DNA of 64,000 nucleotides. Origin: Amblyomma americanum (Eukaryota; Arthropoda; Arachnida; Ixodida; Ixodidae). The notes beneath the pieces were generated by a model. It was not told the DNA's origin, did no database searches, and saw nothing but the letters and a program-made list of their open reading frames with translations. The first letter of the stretch is position 1. Each line of letters starts with the position of its first letter. Positions 22,401-31,864 of this stretch are shown here, piece after piece. The translations under genes and the position numbers were made by a program. Location of the stretch: contig NC_135497.1 of the NCBI RefSeq assembly GCF_052857255.1, forward strand, positions 348,766,799 to 348,830,798, read 5' to 3'.

Positions 22401-23260
22401 AGCGGAAAAATAAATACCTAGGTCAAGAAATGTGGATAATATGTCACAGCCACTTCATGCGTCAATATAAGTGATTGAAGGCCTTATGAAAACACCGATA
22501 AGATATGGAACATATTTGCCTGATCGGACATATCTTGTGCGTTGGTAAAAACGAGAAAATCATCAACATATCTCAAAATGCCTGCAAAACCGGACCCACC
22601 ACTTCTGCGTTTCAGCTCTCGGTACCGCTTCGCAAGAAAAATGTCGCTCAAAACAGGAGCAACGTAGGAGCTAATGCGTATTCCGTTTCTTTGAGCGACG
22701 AGGGTACCTTCGCAAACTGCGAATGTAGACTTCAGGTAAGTTGAAAGCATTTCCAGAAAGTTATCGATGGATAAACCACTATTGTTCTGAAACGAACACA
22801 TCCCGTGTCCGTCTCTGCAGTTCCTAATACTGATCAAAACATTGTCCTGCGGAAGAGAATAATAATGGTCTTTAATGTCGACTGAGAAAGCCTACAGGGT
22901 CGCCTTGGGCCTTTCCTTAAGAGATCGGGTCACCTTGTCAGAGTTCTTCACCTTGAAATGGTCGTCAATAGTAAGACCATTTAAATTTTGCTGCAGACAC
23001 CTTGCAAGCGACTTCTGTCATGTTCCATTATCAGAGATAATTACCCGCAGAAGGCAGTCCACTTTATGAGTTTTTGCTGCGAAGAAACGTTCCAAGTCGA
23101 CCTTTTCCGCCCTGTCTATGGACTTAACAAACTTAGCCAAATTCATGGCGCTGCATAATCTTTTTGCCGCACTTTTTACAGGCTCCAAGCGTACCTCATT
23201 TCTTCTATCGAACACCGAGAACACAGCTTCCGCTGCTTTCGCTTTCTACGTGTTTTCTTT
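22400..23260 (-). pseudogene. Penelope 1 reverse transcriptase
   Basis: In element order, 23224-23018 gives RLCSAMNLAKFVKSIDRAEK, a Penelope RT N-terminal linker. Then 22837-22484 gives FQNNSGLSIDNFLEMLSTYL, GTLVAQRNGIRISSYVAPVL (the block that surrounds GSPLSP-like sequence) and GILRYVDDFLVF with the catalytic Asp pair. The palm part between 23018 and 22840 is in other frames (YSLPQDNVL..RNCRDG). The enzyme would copy element RNA at an opened target. Two or more frameshifts break the gene. Confidence 0.78.
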
Positions 23261-23511
23261 GCACTATGTGAATGAAAGCGTTAAACACCACTCGCCCAGC
23301 AACTGATTTTAATGAAAAGCCGCCAGCCAATTTTCAAGTCACTTCCATTCCAGACAACCAAGTGTGGCGGAATATACCGCGTGACGCCATTTGTTATGAG
23401 GGTATTGCTGCAAAAAGCCGACGGGACGGCGTCACTTGTTTCTTCCTTTCTTTTTCTACTCGCTACTTTATTCCTTCTTCAAGATCCACTTTTTATTTTG
23501 TTTTGCCCCCG

Positions 23512-23600
23512 CCGCGGTGGCTCAGTGGTTATTGCGCCCGGCTACTGATCCTGCTGCCTGATTTAATATCTGCTACGGGTTCCATTTGGACTCAAGATAT
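23512..23600 (+). repeat. tRNA-like SINE head fragment
   Basis: The plus strand reads GCCGCGGTGGCTCAGTGGTT (A-box inside) and, about 50 bases on, CGGGTTCCATTTGG (a weakened B-box). This is the tRNA-derived head of the SINE family found at 37.3 and 54.8 kb. The body is missing: at about 23600 the sequence passes into what becomes the 5' region of the next LINE. Confidence 0.6.
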
Positions 23601-23720
23601 TAAACTTATATTTGAAAATGTAGCGGAGTGCTTGAAGCTTGCTTCACTTCCGCCTCAGGTTGGCCCGGTATTGCACTGCCTCCGGGATCGGCCTGGGGCA
23701 TTATAGCGCGCGTCTTTTCT

Positions 23721-23990
23721 TTGGCAGCAGGGGACAGCGAAGAACGCACGTCTTGACGCACCTTTCTTGTTGCCACAGATAAAGGCCCCAGAATCTAGCT
23801 GATCTGCACCTGTGCACGGCTCCACGTGGCTGCGCCCGGTATCGTGATATCAGCCTTCGCTGACGTCACGGCACTGCAACACCACCAGGGACTCGGCCTA
23901 CAAAAACCGGACGTTCTCTCGGGCAAGGCCAGTTGGCAGCAGGGGACAGCGAAGAACGCACCTCTTGACGCACCTTTCTTGTTGCCACAG
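23721..23990 (+). promoter_or_regulatory. Duplicated 58-bp block in LINE 5' region
   Basis: A 58-bp block starting TTGGCAGCAGGGGACAGCGA occurs at 23721-23778 and again at 23933-23990, period 212, with a single base change. The sequence upstream of each block also corresponds loosely (GCACTGC..CGGCCT). Tandem 5' monomers that act as internal promoters are known in several LINE families. Here this is inferred from position: the second block ends about 90 bases before the ORF1 start codon. Confidence 0.65.
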
Positions 23991-24082
23991 GTCGAAACTG
24001 TTTTTATTTGTAAATTTTTTTTGCTGTCTTGCTGCTGCCAATATTGAGTGTTCTGTGCGGTTGTGCCTGAGAGCTTGATAAC

Positions 24083-24694
24083 ATGAGCGAGCTACGCGAT
24101 TTCAAAGAGCAGCTAGAGAAAGAAATGAAAAATTTCAAAAAACAGATTGAGCAGCAGCTTAAAACGGAGCTGAAAGAAGTGGAAGATAGCCTTCCATATT
24201 TAAACGAACAGTATCAGGAGACGAAAAACCAAATTGAGCTGCTAGAGAAGGAAAATAAAGCACTGAAGAAAGAAAACGATGCTTTGAAAAGTGAGTACCG
24301 AAATGCAAAGAAACAACTTGATGACTATGAGACCAGAATCCTCACAAGTGAACAGTACTCTCGAAACCGCAACTTAGAAATTAAAGGGAATAAGGAAGAA
24401 AAAGGTGAGAATATTGTCTCAATACTAAGTCACGTTGGCACTGCTTTGAATGAGCCCGTGACTGCAAATGACATTGAAGTCTGCCGCAGGGTTAAAACTC
24501 GAAATAAAAATGCAGTTCCTAACATAATTGTGCAATTCAAGCACCGATCAAAACGTTACTCAGTGCTCCAGAGGGCGAGAAAGGTTAGGCTTTCCACTAC
24601 TGACTTTGGGTGGTCAGATGCAAACCCTATATATCTAAACGAACATCTTTGCCCGACGCTGAAGAAGCTGATGTTTAAAGCTGTGGAAAAATAG
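24083..24694 (+). CDS. CR1/L2-type LINE ORF1 protein
   Basis: The ORF of 203 codons is uninterrupted. Residues 1 to about 95 are highly charged, with heptad spacing (LRDFKEQLEKEMKNF, IELLEKENKALKKENDALKS), a long coiled coil. Residues about 95-200 (SEQYSRNRNLEIKGNKEEKG, then NIVSILSHVG, then DIEVCRRVKTRNKNAVPNII, then RKVRLSTTDF) match the folded RNA-binding part of L1 ORF1-like proteins found in many arthropod CR1 and L2 elements. It would trimerise and coat the element RNA. The stop falls about 20 bases before a further open stretch (AGWKFLWARDGKIFARQEEA-like), so the true C-terminus was probably about 45 residues longer and has been cut by a point mutation. Confidence 0.8.
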   Translation: MSELRDFKEQLEKEMKNFKKQIEQQLKTELKEVEDSLPYLNEQYQETKNQIELLEKENKALKKENDALKSEYRNAKKQLDDYETRILTSEQYSRNRNLEIKGNKEEKGENIVSILSHVGTALNEPVTANDIEVCRRVKTRNKNAVPNIIVQFKHRSKRYSVLQRARKVRLSTTDFGWSDANPIYLNEHLCPTLKKLMFKAVEK

Positions 24695-24821
24695 AAAGCC
24701 TGTGGTTGGAAATTTTTGTGGGCAAGGGACGGAAAGATTTTCGCTCGCCAAGAAGAAGCGTCAACAGTAATCCACATCAGAAATGAGCAAGATGTAGAAA
24801 AACTAGTGTGACCGCATCAAT

Positions 24822-25744
24822 ATGCAGCCTAGATTTTTGCCGTCATCAGGAATGGCGATGGAACCTCATGAAGTAAATCACATTGCTGTCTCTGAGAGCA
24901 TAAATGAAATTAAGTGCTTTCACCTGAATATAAGATCAGTGTGCAATAAACAAGATTTACTTAATATTCTACTAGAAAAATTTAACTTCGATTTTGAGGT
25001 AATAATGCTTAGAGAAACTTGGCTTCATTCAGAGTATGATAATATCACTGATGACAGGTACAATACATTTTGTCTGAATCGAACTCGGAATGGTGGTGGC
25101 GGTCTGTTGTTACACGTAACAAAATGTATAGAGTGTGATTTGCTTGATCAGTTTTCTATTGTTTCCGATGATGTAGAGTGCCTTACTGCCATAAGTCAAA
25201 GGTATCTTATAGCTGTCATGTATCGTCCTCCTAATACAGTAGTTGACTCTTTTCTTAGTCACCTTGAAGGCATCCTTAATTATGCAAGCAAGAACAACCA
25301 CAACTTGTTTTTGGGTGGTGATTTCAATATTGACCTGATGACAACATCTAACACTTAGCAGTGCTTAGAAACCATACTCCTATCACACTCCTGTCACAAT
25401 GTTACTAAAAAGACGCTACACGCATAACAACAACGTCGTGTACCTTATTGGACGTCTTTGTCACAAACATACCTGAACACGAAGTTTTTGGTGGCGTTAT
25501 CACGTCTACCATAAGTGACCACTTGCCTATTTTCTTACTCTCTGAAAAAACGATAAGAAAACATAGGGACGGAGCCGATATAATTAAAGCATTTCAAGAG
25601 AATAATGAAAAAACTTTGAACACATTTCGCAGAAACCTTTGTGCAGTAAACTGGGAACCAGTGTATAGCTCCCTACCGCCGATGGCGCTTAAGAAGTATT
25701 TCAGACATTGTTCATTGATGCTTACTCAAGTTCATTTCCAATGA
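24822..25744 (+). pseudogene. CR1/L2-type LINE ORF2: endonuclease
   Basis: From 24822 the frame reads IKCFHLNIRSVCNKQDLLNI, then EVIMLRETWL (metal-binding Glu; the usual LTETWL), then GGGGLLLHV, YRPPNTVVDSFL and LFLGGDFNIDL (catalytic Asp and Asn). A stop at 25356-25358 and a small shift follow. From 25448 the last part continues DVFVTNIPEHEVFGGVITST and ISDHLPIFLL (the Ser-Asp-His block). All catalytic blocks of an apurinic-type LINE endonuclease are present, so only one or two recent mutations disable it. It would nick DNA for target-primed reverse transcription. Confidence 0.82.
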
Positions 25745-25855
25745 AAACTTGCAAAAAAGAAGAAAAGTTCGAAAACCTTCGATCGATAACGATTGTTTGC
25801 AAATAATAAGAAAAAAAGAAAGGTTATTCACTAAGTTCTTGACTTTTCTGTAAAC

Positions 25856-28454
25856 TTGGTCACCAGCACACATTCCTCGGAGGCAACAAATGTAATGATT
25901 AGAAATCCACAAAGACTTTACATTGACCCTACAATCGAGACTGAGGTCTGTGCCGTGTACCATTCACCGAAAAACACCTTTGCTTGTGATATTGATAATA
26001 TCCAAATGAGGCCGGTAAAATATGCACTAGACCTCATTTTGTCGCCGCTCACATACTTAGACAATATTTCCCTCTCAACAGGCACTTTCCCCAGGAAGAT
26101 GCAAATCGCTAAGGTAGTCGCTATATTTAAAAAAGGGGACAAAAATAATTTGTCAAACTATCGGCCAATTTTCATCTTGCCAGTTTTCTCGAAAGGGCTA
26201 GAAAAACTCATTCACACACGAATTACCAAGTTTGCAACTAAACATAATTTAATTATTCCCGCTCAGTTTGGCTTTAGACAAGGAATGTCCACAGAATATG
26301 CTCTTTTGGCTCAAAAAGAAATAATTTTGAAAGCAATCGAAGAAAAATATGTAATTGCAGGTGTTTGTCAAGATATCTTGGGTGGCTGTGGTGTTGGTTG
26401 GCGTCGAAGTTACAATTAATCGGGCCAACCTGCCCCCCACTGCACTCTCCGTAAGTTCGGAGGGGGAGGAGCGGCAAACTTCTCCACCCTGCGTGCGAAA
26501 GATTTTGATTCGACTGCTGACCGGCGATAGGGGCCACGCCTGATTAGTCGCTGACCGGAGGCATCAGGCGTAGGCAAGTTCCGTAGCGAATTAATTTAAT
26601 TAGGCAAACAACAACCAAGTATTACAATATGCCCGACAAGGTAGCGCCGCACACTGACGTGACGCAAATAACACAAGCACCAATTGAACACGTTAACACA
26701 ACAATAAACACAAAGAAAGAAACATCAGGACGATTGCTATACAAAAATGTTGCGAGACGGAAATACAGTACAAAGGATTACAAGGAGAAACACAGAAAGC
26801 AAAAATACAAAGATAAGAGTTGAAGTGAGTGGTGAGAAACGATGGCTTAGCTGCGGAGTGGCAAGGTCCGGTCGCAGGGAGCGTCGGTCTGCGGTTGCTC
26901 GTCGCGGGGATGATGGGGGCTTGCGGACACGGGCGAACATGGGCCTCGCGTCTTCGGGACCACCGTCGCCGCGTTCTACGCGTCAGATATCCGCCTAGGC
27001 TCCTTGCCGACCACTTCCCTGGCTGACCTCACTCACGACCGCACGCACCGAAATCTCCAGACCAACTGCAAGCGCGCGGCGTTCCCGTCGCCCCCTTCGC
27101 ATGGCAAAGAATGAGAAAAAAAACAACACAGGGAAAAAAAGCCTCTTCAGGAGCCAGCACAGAGGAATGCAGCTCCCAAAAAGAAAAAAAAAGAACACAA
27201 GAAGGAATGTCGAAAGAATTCTTGCCCAATGCCTTAATCCCACGAGGAATCCTTGTGGCCGCGAACAGTGCCGGGGCATTCAATCCGCTTCTGCTGTTCC
27301 CAGCATGTTCAAGCGCTTGCCACCTGTATGGCAACAATGCTAGGAGGGGAAAGGAGTAGTTTTGAGTGACCCCTCCAGCGCTATGGTGAGAATGCCGTTC
27401 CCCCGAGGGGGAGGGGGAAAAAGTCGTCGACTCCGCTCCGCGACATGTTTCTGGGAAACAAAGGTCAAAGCTGGACAGGGCAGGCATGAACTTTGTGACA
27501 GTGTTTATATAGACTTCTCGAAGGCATTCGATAGCATAAATCATGTTACTTTGTTAAAAAAAACTGGAAGTATATGAAATACGTGGAATACCTCTCGAAC
27601 TCTTAGTCTTACCTCGAAAACAGAATGCAGTGCGTTTCCATGCAGGAAATTTTATCCACTTGCCAACCAATAAAAGCAGATGTCCCCCAAGGAAGCACAC
27701 TTGGCCCCCTAATATCTAACTTGTACATAAATGATATTACGAGTATTAGTTGCAACGCAGAATACGTAACGTATGCAGAGGACACGACAATATTGTTCGC
27801 AGTCGTTCCTATCATTCTCTTCAATCCCAAATAAACAACACTCTTGAAAAACTGGCTACCTGGAGTGAAACAAATTCTTTACAGATTAATGTTAATAGAA
27901 CAAAGGTAATTATTTTCACTACCAGACAAGCAGCCAGCGCTCCAGAGATGACGTCGACCTTAGGGGACGCAGATATAGAAACCGTAGATTCTGTCAGATG
28001 TCTTGTTGTCCACTTTCACAAAATTATGTCCTGGGACACGCACATTGACCACGTGGCCATACAGATAGCAAAAGCTGCTGGAGTCATAACTAAATATAAA
28101 TCGTACTTACCGACGGCTGTTAAATTACACATTTACAATTCACTTTTCCTTTCACATGTTAACTAATGTCTCTTAGTGTGGGGCAAAATAACAATTGCTA
28201 ATTTAAATCGCATACATGTCCTACAGAAAAGAGCGATCGGCAGCATAGCAAATGTTCATTATCGTGAACACACGCCCGAACTTTTCATTAAATTTGACAT
28301 TCTTTCCATCCATCATATGTACTCATTCTACCTTGCAAAGCGATATAAGTATGACTCGCATGAAATTCTCCGTGCACTTGCAAACTTGTCCCTCAAACAT
28401 GACCGTACAATACACGCACTAATCAAATTTGGAAAATTCCTTACTCACGTTTAA
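25856..28454 (+). pseudogene. CR1/L2-type LINE ORF2: RT, split by LTR
   Basis: The RT begins near 26090 (PRKMQIAKVVAIFKKGDKNN, NYRPIFILPVFSKGLEKLI, FGFRQGMSTEYALL) and is interrupted at 26365. It resumes at 27506 with the catalytic Asp block YIDFSKAFDSINHVTL, then ADVPQGSTLGPLISNLYIND, then a YAED sequence in place of YADD near 27771. The thumb and C-terminus follow: WSETNSLQINVNRTKVIIF, LGDADIETVDSVRCLVVHFH, and after a stop at 28164 LNRIHVLQKRAIGSIANVHY. The reading frame on both sides of the LTR fits together when the LTR and one duplicate are disregarded. There are further frameshifts near 27580 and 27800, so it is dead apart from the insertion too. Confidence 0.82.
26366..27500. repeat. 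Solo LTR (1135 bp) inserted in LINE RT
   Basis: The insert starts TGTCAAG and ends GTGACA, so it has a 5-bp terminal inverted repeat TGTCA/TGACA with the TG..CA ends of LTRs. GTGTT stands on each side (26361-26365 and 27501-27505), a perfect 5-bp target duplication. No gag or pol sequence lies inside, so it is a solo LTR left by recombination between two LTRs. It contains AATTAATTTAATTAGG near 26589 and short ORFs without motifs. It does not match the LTRs at 7.2, 47.4 or the arms at 38.7 kb by eye, so it represents another LTR family. Orientation is not resolved. Confidence 0.85.
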
Positions 28455-28886
28455 ATCTTTCTGAGCAAATGCTCCGTCATGCCCTACCGACCCTACTAAA
28501 CAACCTTCATTGTCAGGGAATAAACATAAGCACCATTAAAAACAATATACTTAAGTCCTTCTTTGTAACGCGAGAGTGAGCGTGTATGAAATTGTTTCAT
28601 GTATTTAGAAATTCTCTTCTCATTATGAAATTGGTGTTATACCATGGCTGCCTTGTATATATTGACTTTTATTTGTGGCTCGAGAATGAGTGTATATTAT
28701 TTTGTATTGCATATTATACGTACTGACTGTTACACTTTCTAATGTTTAAAGATGTATATTTCTAAATCTTCCACTGTATATGCCTTGTAAATAGGGGCTT
28801 GAAACTCGTAAAGTGGAAACTTCCACTTTTTTCTTCGAGCCCTCGTCCTCCGTTAACCTTTTTCAGAGGAAGAAATAAAATATTGG

Positions 28887-28912
28887 TTGATTGATTGATT
28901 GATTGATTGATT
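28887..28912 (+). repeat. (TTGA)n LINE tail microsatellite
   Basis: A run of about six GATT units follows AATAAA by a few bases. It marks the 3' end of the CR1/L2-type LINE. Such short 3' repeats are made during target-primed reverse transcription in CR1- and RTE-related elements. Confidence 0.8.
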
Positions 28913-29010
28913 CGCTCTTTGCTCTCCCTTTTTTCAACTATCCTACATTCTGCACGGGGTAGCGATTGTGGCTCGGCTTGAGCCAGTGGGCAGGCCTGTG
29001 TACTTTCCTC
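28913..29010. other. Short gap between two LINEs
   Basis: No feature is recognised between the (TTGA)n tail on the left and the minus-strand LINE fragment on the right. An imperfect inverted pair (GTGGCTCGGCTTGAGCCA near 28968) is visible. Confidence 0.4.
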
Positions 29011-29023
29011 TTCATTCTTCCTG

Positions 29024-29340
29024 TCAGCAACAGCAGCAGCAGCAGCTACTGATCCGGAGTACCCAGATTCGAACCATACCGCGGCGGCTCGTTCGGTCGA
29101 GAGAGGTCGCTGTGGCAAGAATACGGTGTGCGGCCGGCGTCGCCACGCCCTTTAGGTAGTGGCGGTATGCGACCTGGGGATCTGTGCAAATTTCAGTTAC
29201 GTTTTTGTTAATGGTGGAGTAGGCCAGCGCAAGTGCGATGGCGGCTCCTTCCGCCTCTGCAGGTGAATTAGTTCGGATAGTGGCAGCGGCCCTCACTGTG
29301 CCGTCTTCAGAGGCTGCGGCTGCAGTCAACATCCTACTTT
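29024..29340 (-). pseudogene. LINE B RNase H fragment
   Basis: The frame reads TNSPAEAEGAAIALALAYST with the catalytic Glu, then TEICTDPQVAYRHYLKGVAT, where the CTD corresponds to the Asp of the TDS block, then PAAHRILATATSL. It ends in a run of cysteine codons that comes from the AGC repeat at 29026-29047, which belongs to the neighbouring SINE scrap and not to the LINE. The final His/Asp block is missing, so the fragment is inactive. Confidence 0.7.
29044..29091 (+). repeat. SINE tRNA-like head scrap
   Basis: GCTACTGATCCGGAGTACCC followed by AGATTCGAACCATACCGCGG matches the 3' half of the tRNA-like head (TGATCCGGAGTTCCCAGGTT and TTCGAACCNNNCCGCGG) seen on the minus strand at 37.5 kb. A short (AGC)n lies just to the left. 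Only about 48 bp survive. Confidence 0.55.
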
Positions 29341-29689
29341 AGAATTTTCTGCCACGTCGACATAAAGGATATCGGAGCGGTCGCTGTATGTTTTGTTGGA
29401 ATAGCTCGCTCCAGCCGGCCGACTATTCTGATGGAGGCTAGCGCTCATATTGCGCGGTCGGGTCTTTTGATGTATGTGATCCTGCGTGCGCAGAGAAATC
29501 ATGTAAGGTGTAGGACTTGTTGGGGTGGTAACCGGAGGATTGAGACGTAGCTGTCGCAGAAGGCGTTGTCCTGTTTCCGTGCAAGTCAGGCGGTCTAATT
29601 GACCTATATTAATTCGCTCATGGTATTGTGGGTACCAGTGGCCAGGAGACGTTCCGTGCTCTCCGTCCGTGGAAGACGTAGGGCGGAGG

Positions 29690-30628
29690 AGACAGCCATG
29701 CGTATTAGAGGGTCTGCCTTTTGTGTTTGGTTCTGAGTGAGAATGTGGTATGGGGGTGGTGGTATGTAATGCGGCTAATGGTTAATGCATTTGTCATATT
29801 GAGGGTCTCGCGTTCTGGCAGCCCATGATTGCGTGCTGCCAACCACCTGATTAGTGAAGCGACCTGTTTGGTCTGTCTTTGCAAAAGCATAAAGGTGGCG
29901 GTTGAATCGAGTGTGTTGCTAATGAGAAGGCCGAGAATCTTCACCTGAGACACATGGGCACTGGATTCCCGTACATGTGCAGTTCAATGGAAGGGGGGCG
30001 GGGTCACTGGGGAGAGGTTTCAGCTGCAAGAGTTTGAATTTATTTGGAGAGAAACGGAGGCCTGCGTTTGCTAAATGGGTGGTGGTGATGTCTGTGTTAT
30101 ATTGCACGATATCCTGGGCTGTTTCAAAGGATCCTCCCGCTTTCCAGAGGTTTATATCATCGGCGCAATGGCTGTGTGGAGCCTTGGGATATCAGCAAGG
30201 GCCTTTGCCAGTGGCAAAAGGGCAATGTTAAGAATTAAAGGTGATTGGAATGCCCCTTGTGGAATACCCCGGTTAGGCAGGGGGAAAGGCAGGGCGGCAA
30301 TATCCCCAAGGTGGAGTTCTGCTGTGCATCCCTGAAGAAAGGCCCGAATATATTGCCATATGCGGGTGCGCCAGCCTGTGGGGCTAATGTCAAGATATGG
30401 TCATGGCTTATTGTGTAGAAAGCCTTATGAATATCCACGGCCAGTATGGCCATTATGTTTTGAACGGAAACCAAATTGAACGTTGTAGAGAAAGCCTGTT
30501 GTTTCTAGGAACGGTTGCAGGCGATCGAGAATGACATGCTCGCAGAGCTTGCCGACACAGCTCGTTAAGGAGATGGGGCGAACATTTGGAAGGGTGAGAG
30601 TTTTGCCCGGTTTGGATATAAATCGCAT
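29690..30628 (-). pseudogene. LINE B reverse transcriptase fragment
   Basis: From 30628 the order is MRFISKPGKTLTLPNVRPIS and FGFRSKHNGHTG (RT blocks 2 and 3), LAVDIHKAFYTISHDHIL (catalytic Asp block), then TTTHLANAGLRFSPNKFKLL and the thumb with VKILGLLISNTLDSTATFML near 29950. The YADD block falls between about 30210 and 30130 in another frame (CADDINLW-type sequence on the minus strand near 30160). Frameshifts near 30470, 30230 and 29930 break it. The enzyme is non-functional. Confidence 0.72.
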
Positions 30629-30631
30629 GCT

Positions 30632-30715
30632 AGCACTGACACCGCACAGCGCACGGGTGCCTTGGCGTTTCGTCTGAATCGAAACACAGCCGCCGCGGTA
30701 GGGTTAGAAATTTTC
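30632..30715 (-). repeat. SINE piece (tRNA head and start of body)
   Basis: The plus strand reads GCACTGACACCGCACAGCGC, then GGGTGCCTTGGCGTTTCGTC, then ACAGCCGCCGCGGTAGGGTT. This is colinear with 37440-37510 of the clear minus-strand SINE. It abuts the truncated 5' end of LINE B at 30628, which suggests that the SINE was the landing site or that both were cut at one breakpoint. Confidence 0.65.
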
Positions 30716-30861
30716 AGCGACTTCAACGCTTAATATCCATGAAAAACAGGCGTCTGCGAAACAATCCGCTAAGCACAGTTAATTCTGCACATTCAGCTGA
30801 CTCTGGTGAGTAGCACACAAAACAGCACAGCACGCTGCTAAGGGAACGGACTGATAAAAAA

Positions 30862-31180
30862 AATTTGAAAGACGCTTAAGCTTCGTCTTTAAGAGTGAGA
30901 CGTGACAGCGTGTTGAAGCGTTGCCAAGAAATGCACGGAACGCAATCGCCCGTTCGCCGCGAGACGTGGCTTGTTGGACAATTTAAGGAAAGGACGCCTG
31001 TCACACAATTATCGCTGTACACCCGTACCGCACCTTCAGGGAAGGAAAATCTCTTCCCTTTCGGTGCAGGTTCAGGTGTCCACCGAGATGCGCCATTTCT
31101 CGCTAACGGCCAACGCCGCCGACGCCGACGGCCCCGGCTTTTCTGCAACACGAGCTCCTTAACGCTGTAGCGTTAAAATT
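30862..31180. repeat. MITE-like repeat of about 320 bp
   Basis: The unit starts GACGCTTAAGCTTCGTCTTTAAG (partly palindromic) and ends CTCCTTAACGCTGTAGCGTTAAAA, another short palindrome. Between them are a purine-poor segment and GACGCCGACGG. A related starting motif follows immediately at 31190 (ACTTAAGCTCGAACTTAAGAGC) and another lies near 19735. The palindromic edges and recurrence suggest a short non-autonomous element, but I could not fix a target duplication. Confidence 0.45.
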
Positions 31181-31189
31181 TGGAGCGGA

Positions 31190-31640
31190 CACTTAAGCTC
31201 GAACTTAAGAGCATTGCGCGATAGCATGATGGGATCAGCTTTCCATTCTAAGCAGTTCGACACATTTTAACACATTTTTTAATGGTTTCAATTGATGAGT
31301 TGATCAAATACACGCTATAGATATTCCTCGTTAGTGTCATTAAGCAATGACTTTTCATTGCGAGAATTTGGACACTTTTGAACCCACTTTATTTCAAATT
31401 TTCATGTGTTTCATTTCTCTAAATATTCAGTGAATCAATTATTAAATAATTCTACTAACTCGTCATCCCCTATCACATATCAATCAGTCATCCATCACAC
31501 CAAAAAATAAAAATGACGCGATTTTTTTTACGCAGCCTAGGATTATTTCCGCCAAGCGGTGTGAACTATTATTAATACGCCGACGGCTTTTCGACCGAAC
31601 GAGCTGCATACGTTACCGCGTAATGATAGAGAAATCACTC
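31190..31640. other. AT-rich gap, no gene recognised
   Basis: This stretch is AT-rich with no coding motif. It begins with the ACTTAAGCTCGAACTTAAGAGC motif noted beside the preceding repeat and ends where the LINE C ORF1 relic begins. Confidence 0.45.
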
Positions 31641-31651
31641 ATTGGCATAAT

Positions 31652-31864
31652 ATGAGGCTAATGCACGAGAACATGGCGCGCATGAACGAGAAGTTGGACA
31701 TATTTAGCACACGAGTACAGAAAATGGAAATGTATCTAAACAACACAGTAGTACCGGCAATGGAGAGGATTGGTTCACAACACATCGCTGCGCAAGGCCC
31801 ACCTCGCGACGGTCTCACTGCAAGCGAAGGGGGCTACAATAGTCAACATGGCAGTGACAAATAA
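31652..31864 (+). pseudogene. LINE C ORF1 C-terminal end
   Basis: Seventy codons remain of ORF1: a coiled-coil-like start (NMARMNEKLDIFSTRVQKME) and a polar tail. No zinc knuckle is seen in what remains. The stop (31862-31864) lies 17 bases inside ORF2, whose first Met is at 31848, so the two ORFs overlap in different frames; this is a common arrangement in LINEs, where ORF2 is reached by reinitiation or frameshift. The N-terminal part is missing by truncation. Confidence 0.55.

Larger units (their letters stand above)
21330..23285 (-). mobile_element. Penelope-like element 1 (RT plus GIY-YIG)
   Basis: On the minus strand the order is an RT with the Penelope-type RYVDDFLVF block, then a C-terminal GIY-YIG endonuclease (DVVYSTHLPCGRAYIGQTHR), then a 3' tail ending near 21330. 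Penelope-like elements use a telomerase-related RT and this nuclease for insertion. A polyadenylation-like AATAAA lies on the minus strand near 21417, followed by CGCTTTGTGATGTC and TTTTGCGCTG, the latter recalling the GCGCTG block in the ends of the copies at 34.7 and 40.6 kb. Several frameshifts show it is inactive. The 5' boundary near 23285 is approximate. Confidence 0.82.
23627..28912 (+). mobile_element. CR1/L2-type LINE with solo-LTR insertion
   Basis: This non-LTR element has a 5' region with a duplicated block, an open ORF1 (coiled coil), an ORF2 with endonuclease and RT and no RNase H, and a 3' end with AATAAA (28874-28879) followed by a TTGA-type microsatellite tail. That set fits the CR1/L2/Rex1 group. 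ORF1 is open and the RT frame is nearly continuous apart from a few stops, so the copy is younger than the family A LINEs. A 1135-bp LTR interrupts the RT. The 5' boundary is approximate; I saw no certain target duplication for the LINE itself. Confidence 0.82.
29024..30628 (-). mobile_element. RNase H-bearing LINE fragment, family B
   Basis: A 5'-truncated LINE lies on the minus strand, from RT block 2 (30628) to RNase H (29024). The visible motifs are RT, thumb and RNase H in the right order, as in I-supergroup LINEs. It resembles the LINE at 31.6-36.4 kb in RT block 2 (KPGKTLTLPNVRPISLTSCV here, KQGKPQGLPNLKPISLTSCL there). A SINE piece abuts its 5' end at 30632 and another lies over its 3' end, so its edges were disturbed by later events. 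Confidence 0.75.

Noticed and set aside
23512..23590. A functional tRNA gene
   Set aside because: The head has an A-box and weak B-box, but no cloverleaf with a paired acceptor stem, and it matches the SINE head found elsewhere.
23721..23990. CRISPR-like repeat pair
   Set aside because: Only two 58-bp units, far apart, in a LINE 5' region of a eukaryotic genome.
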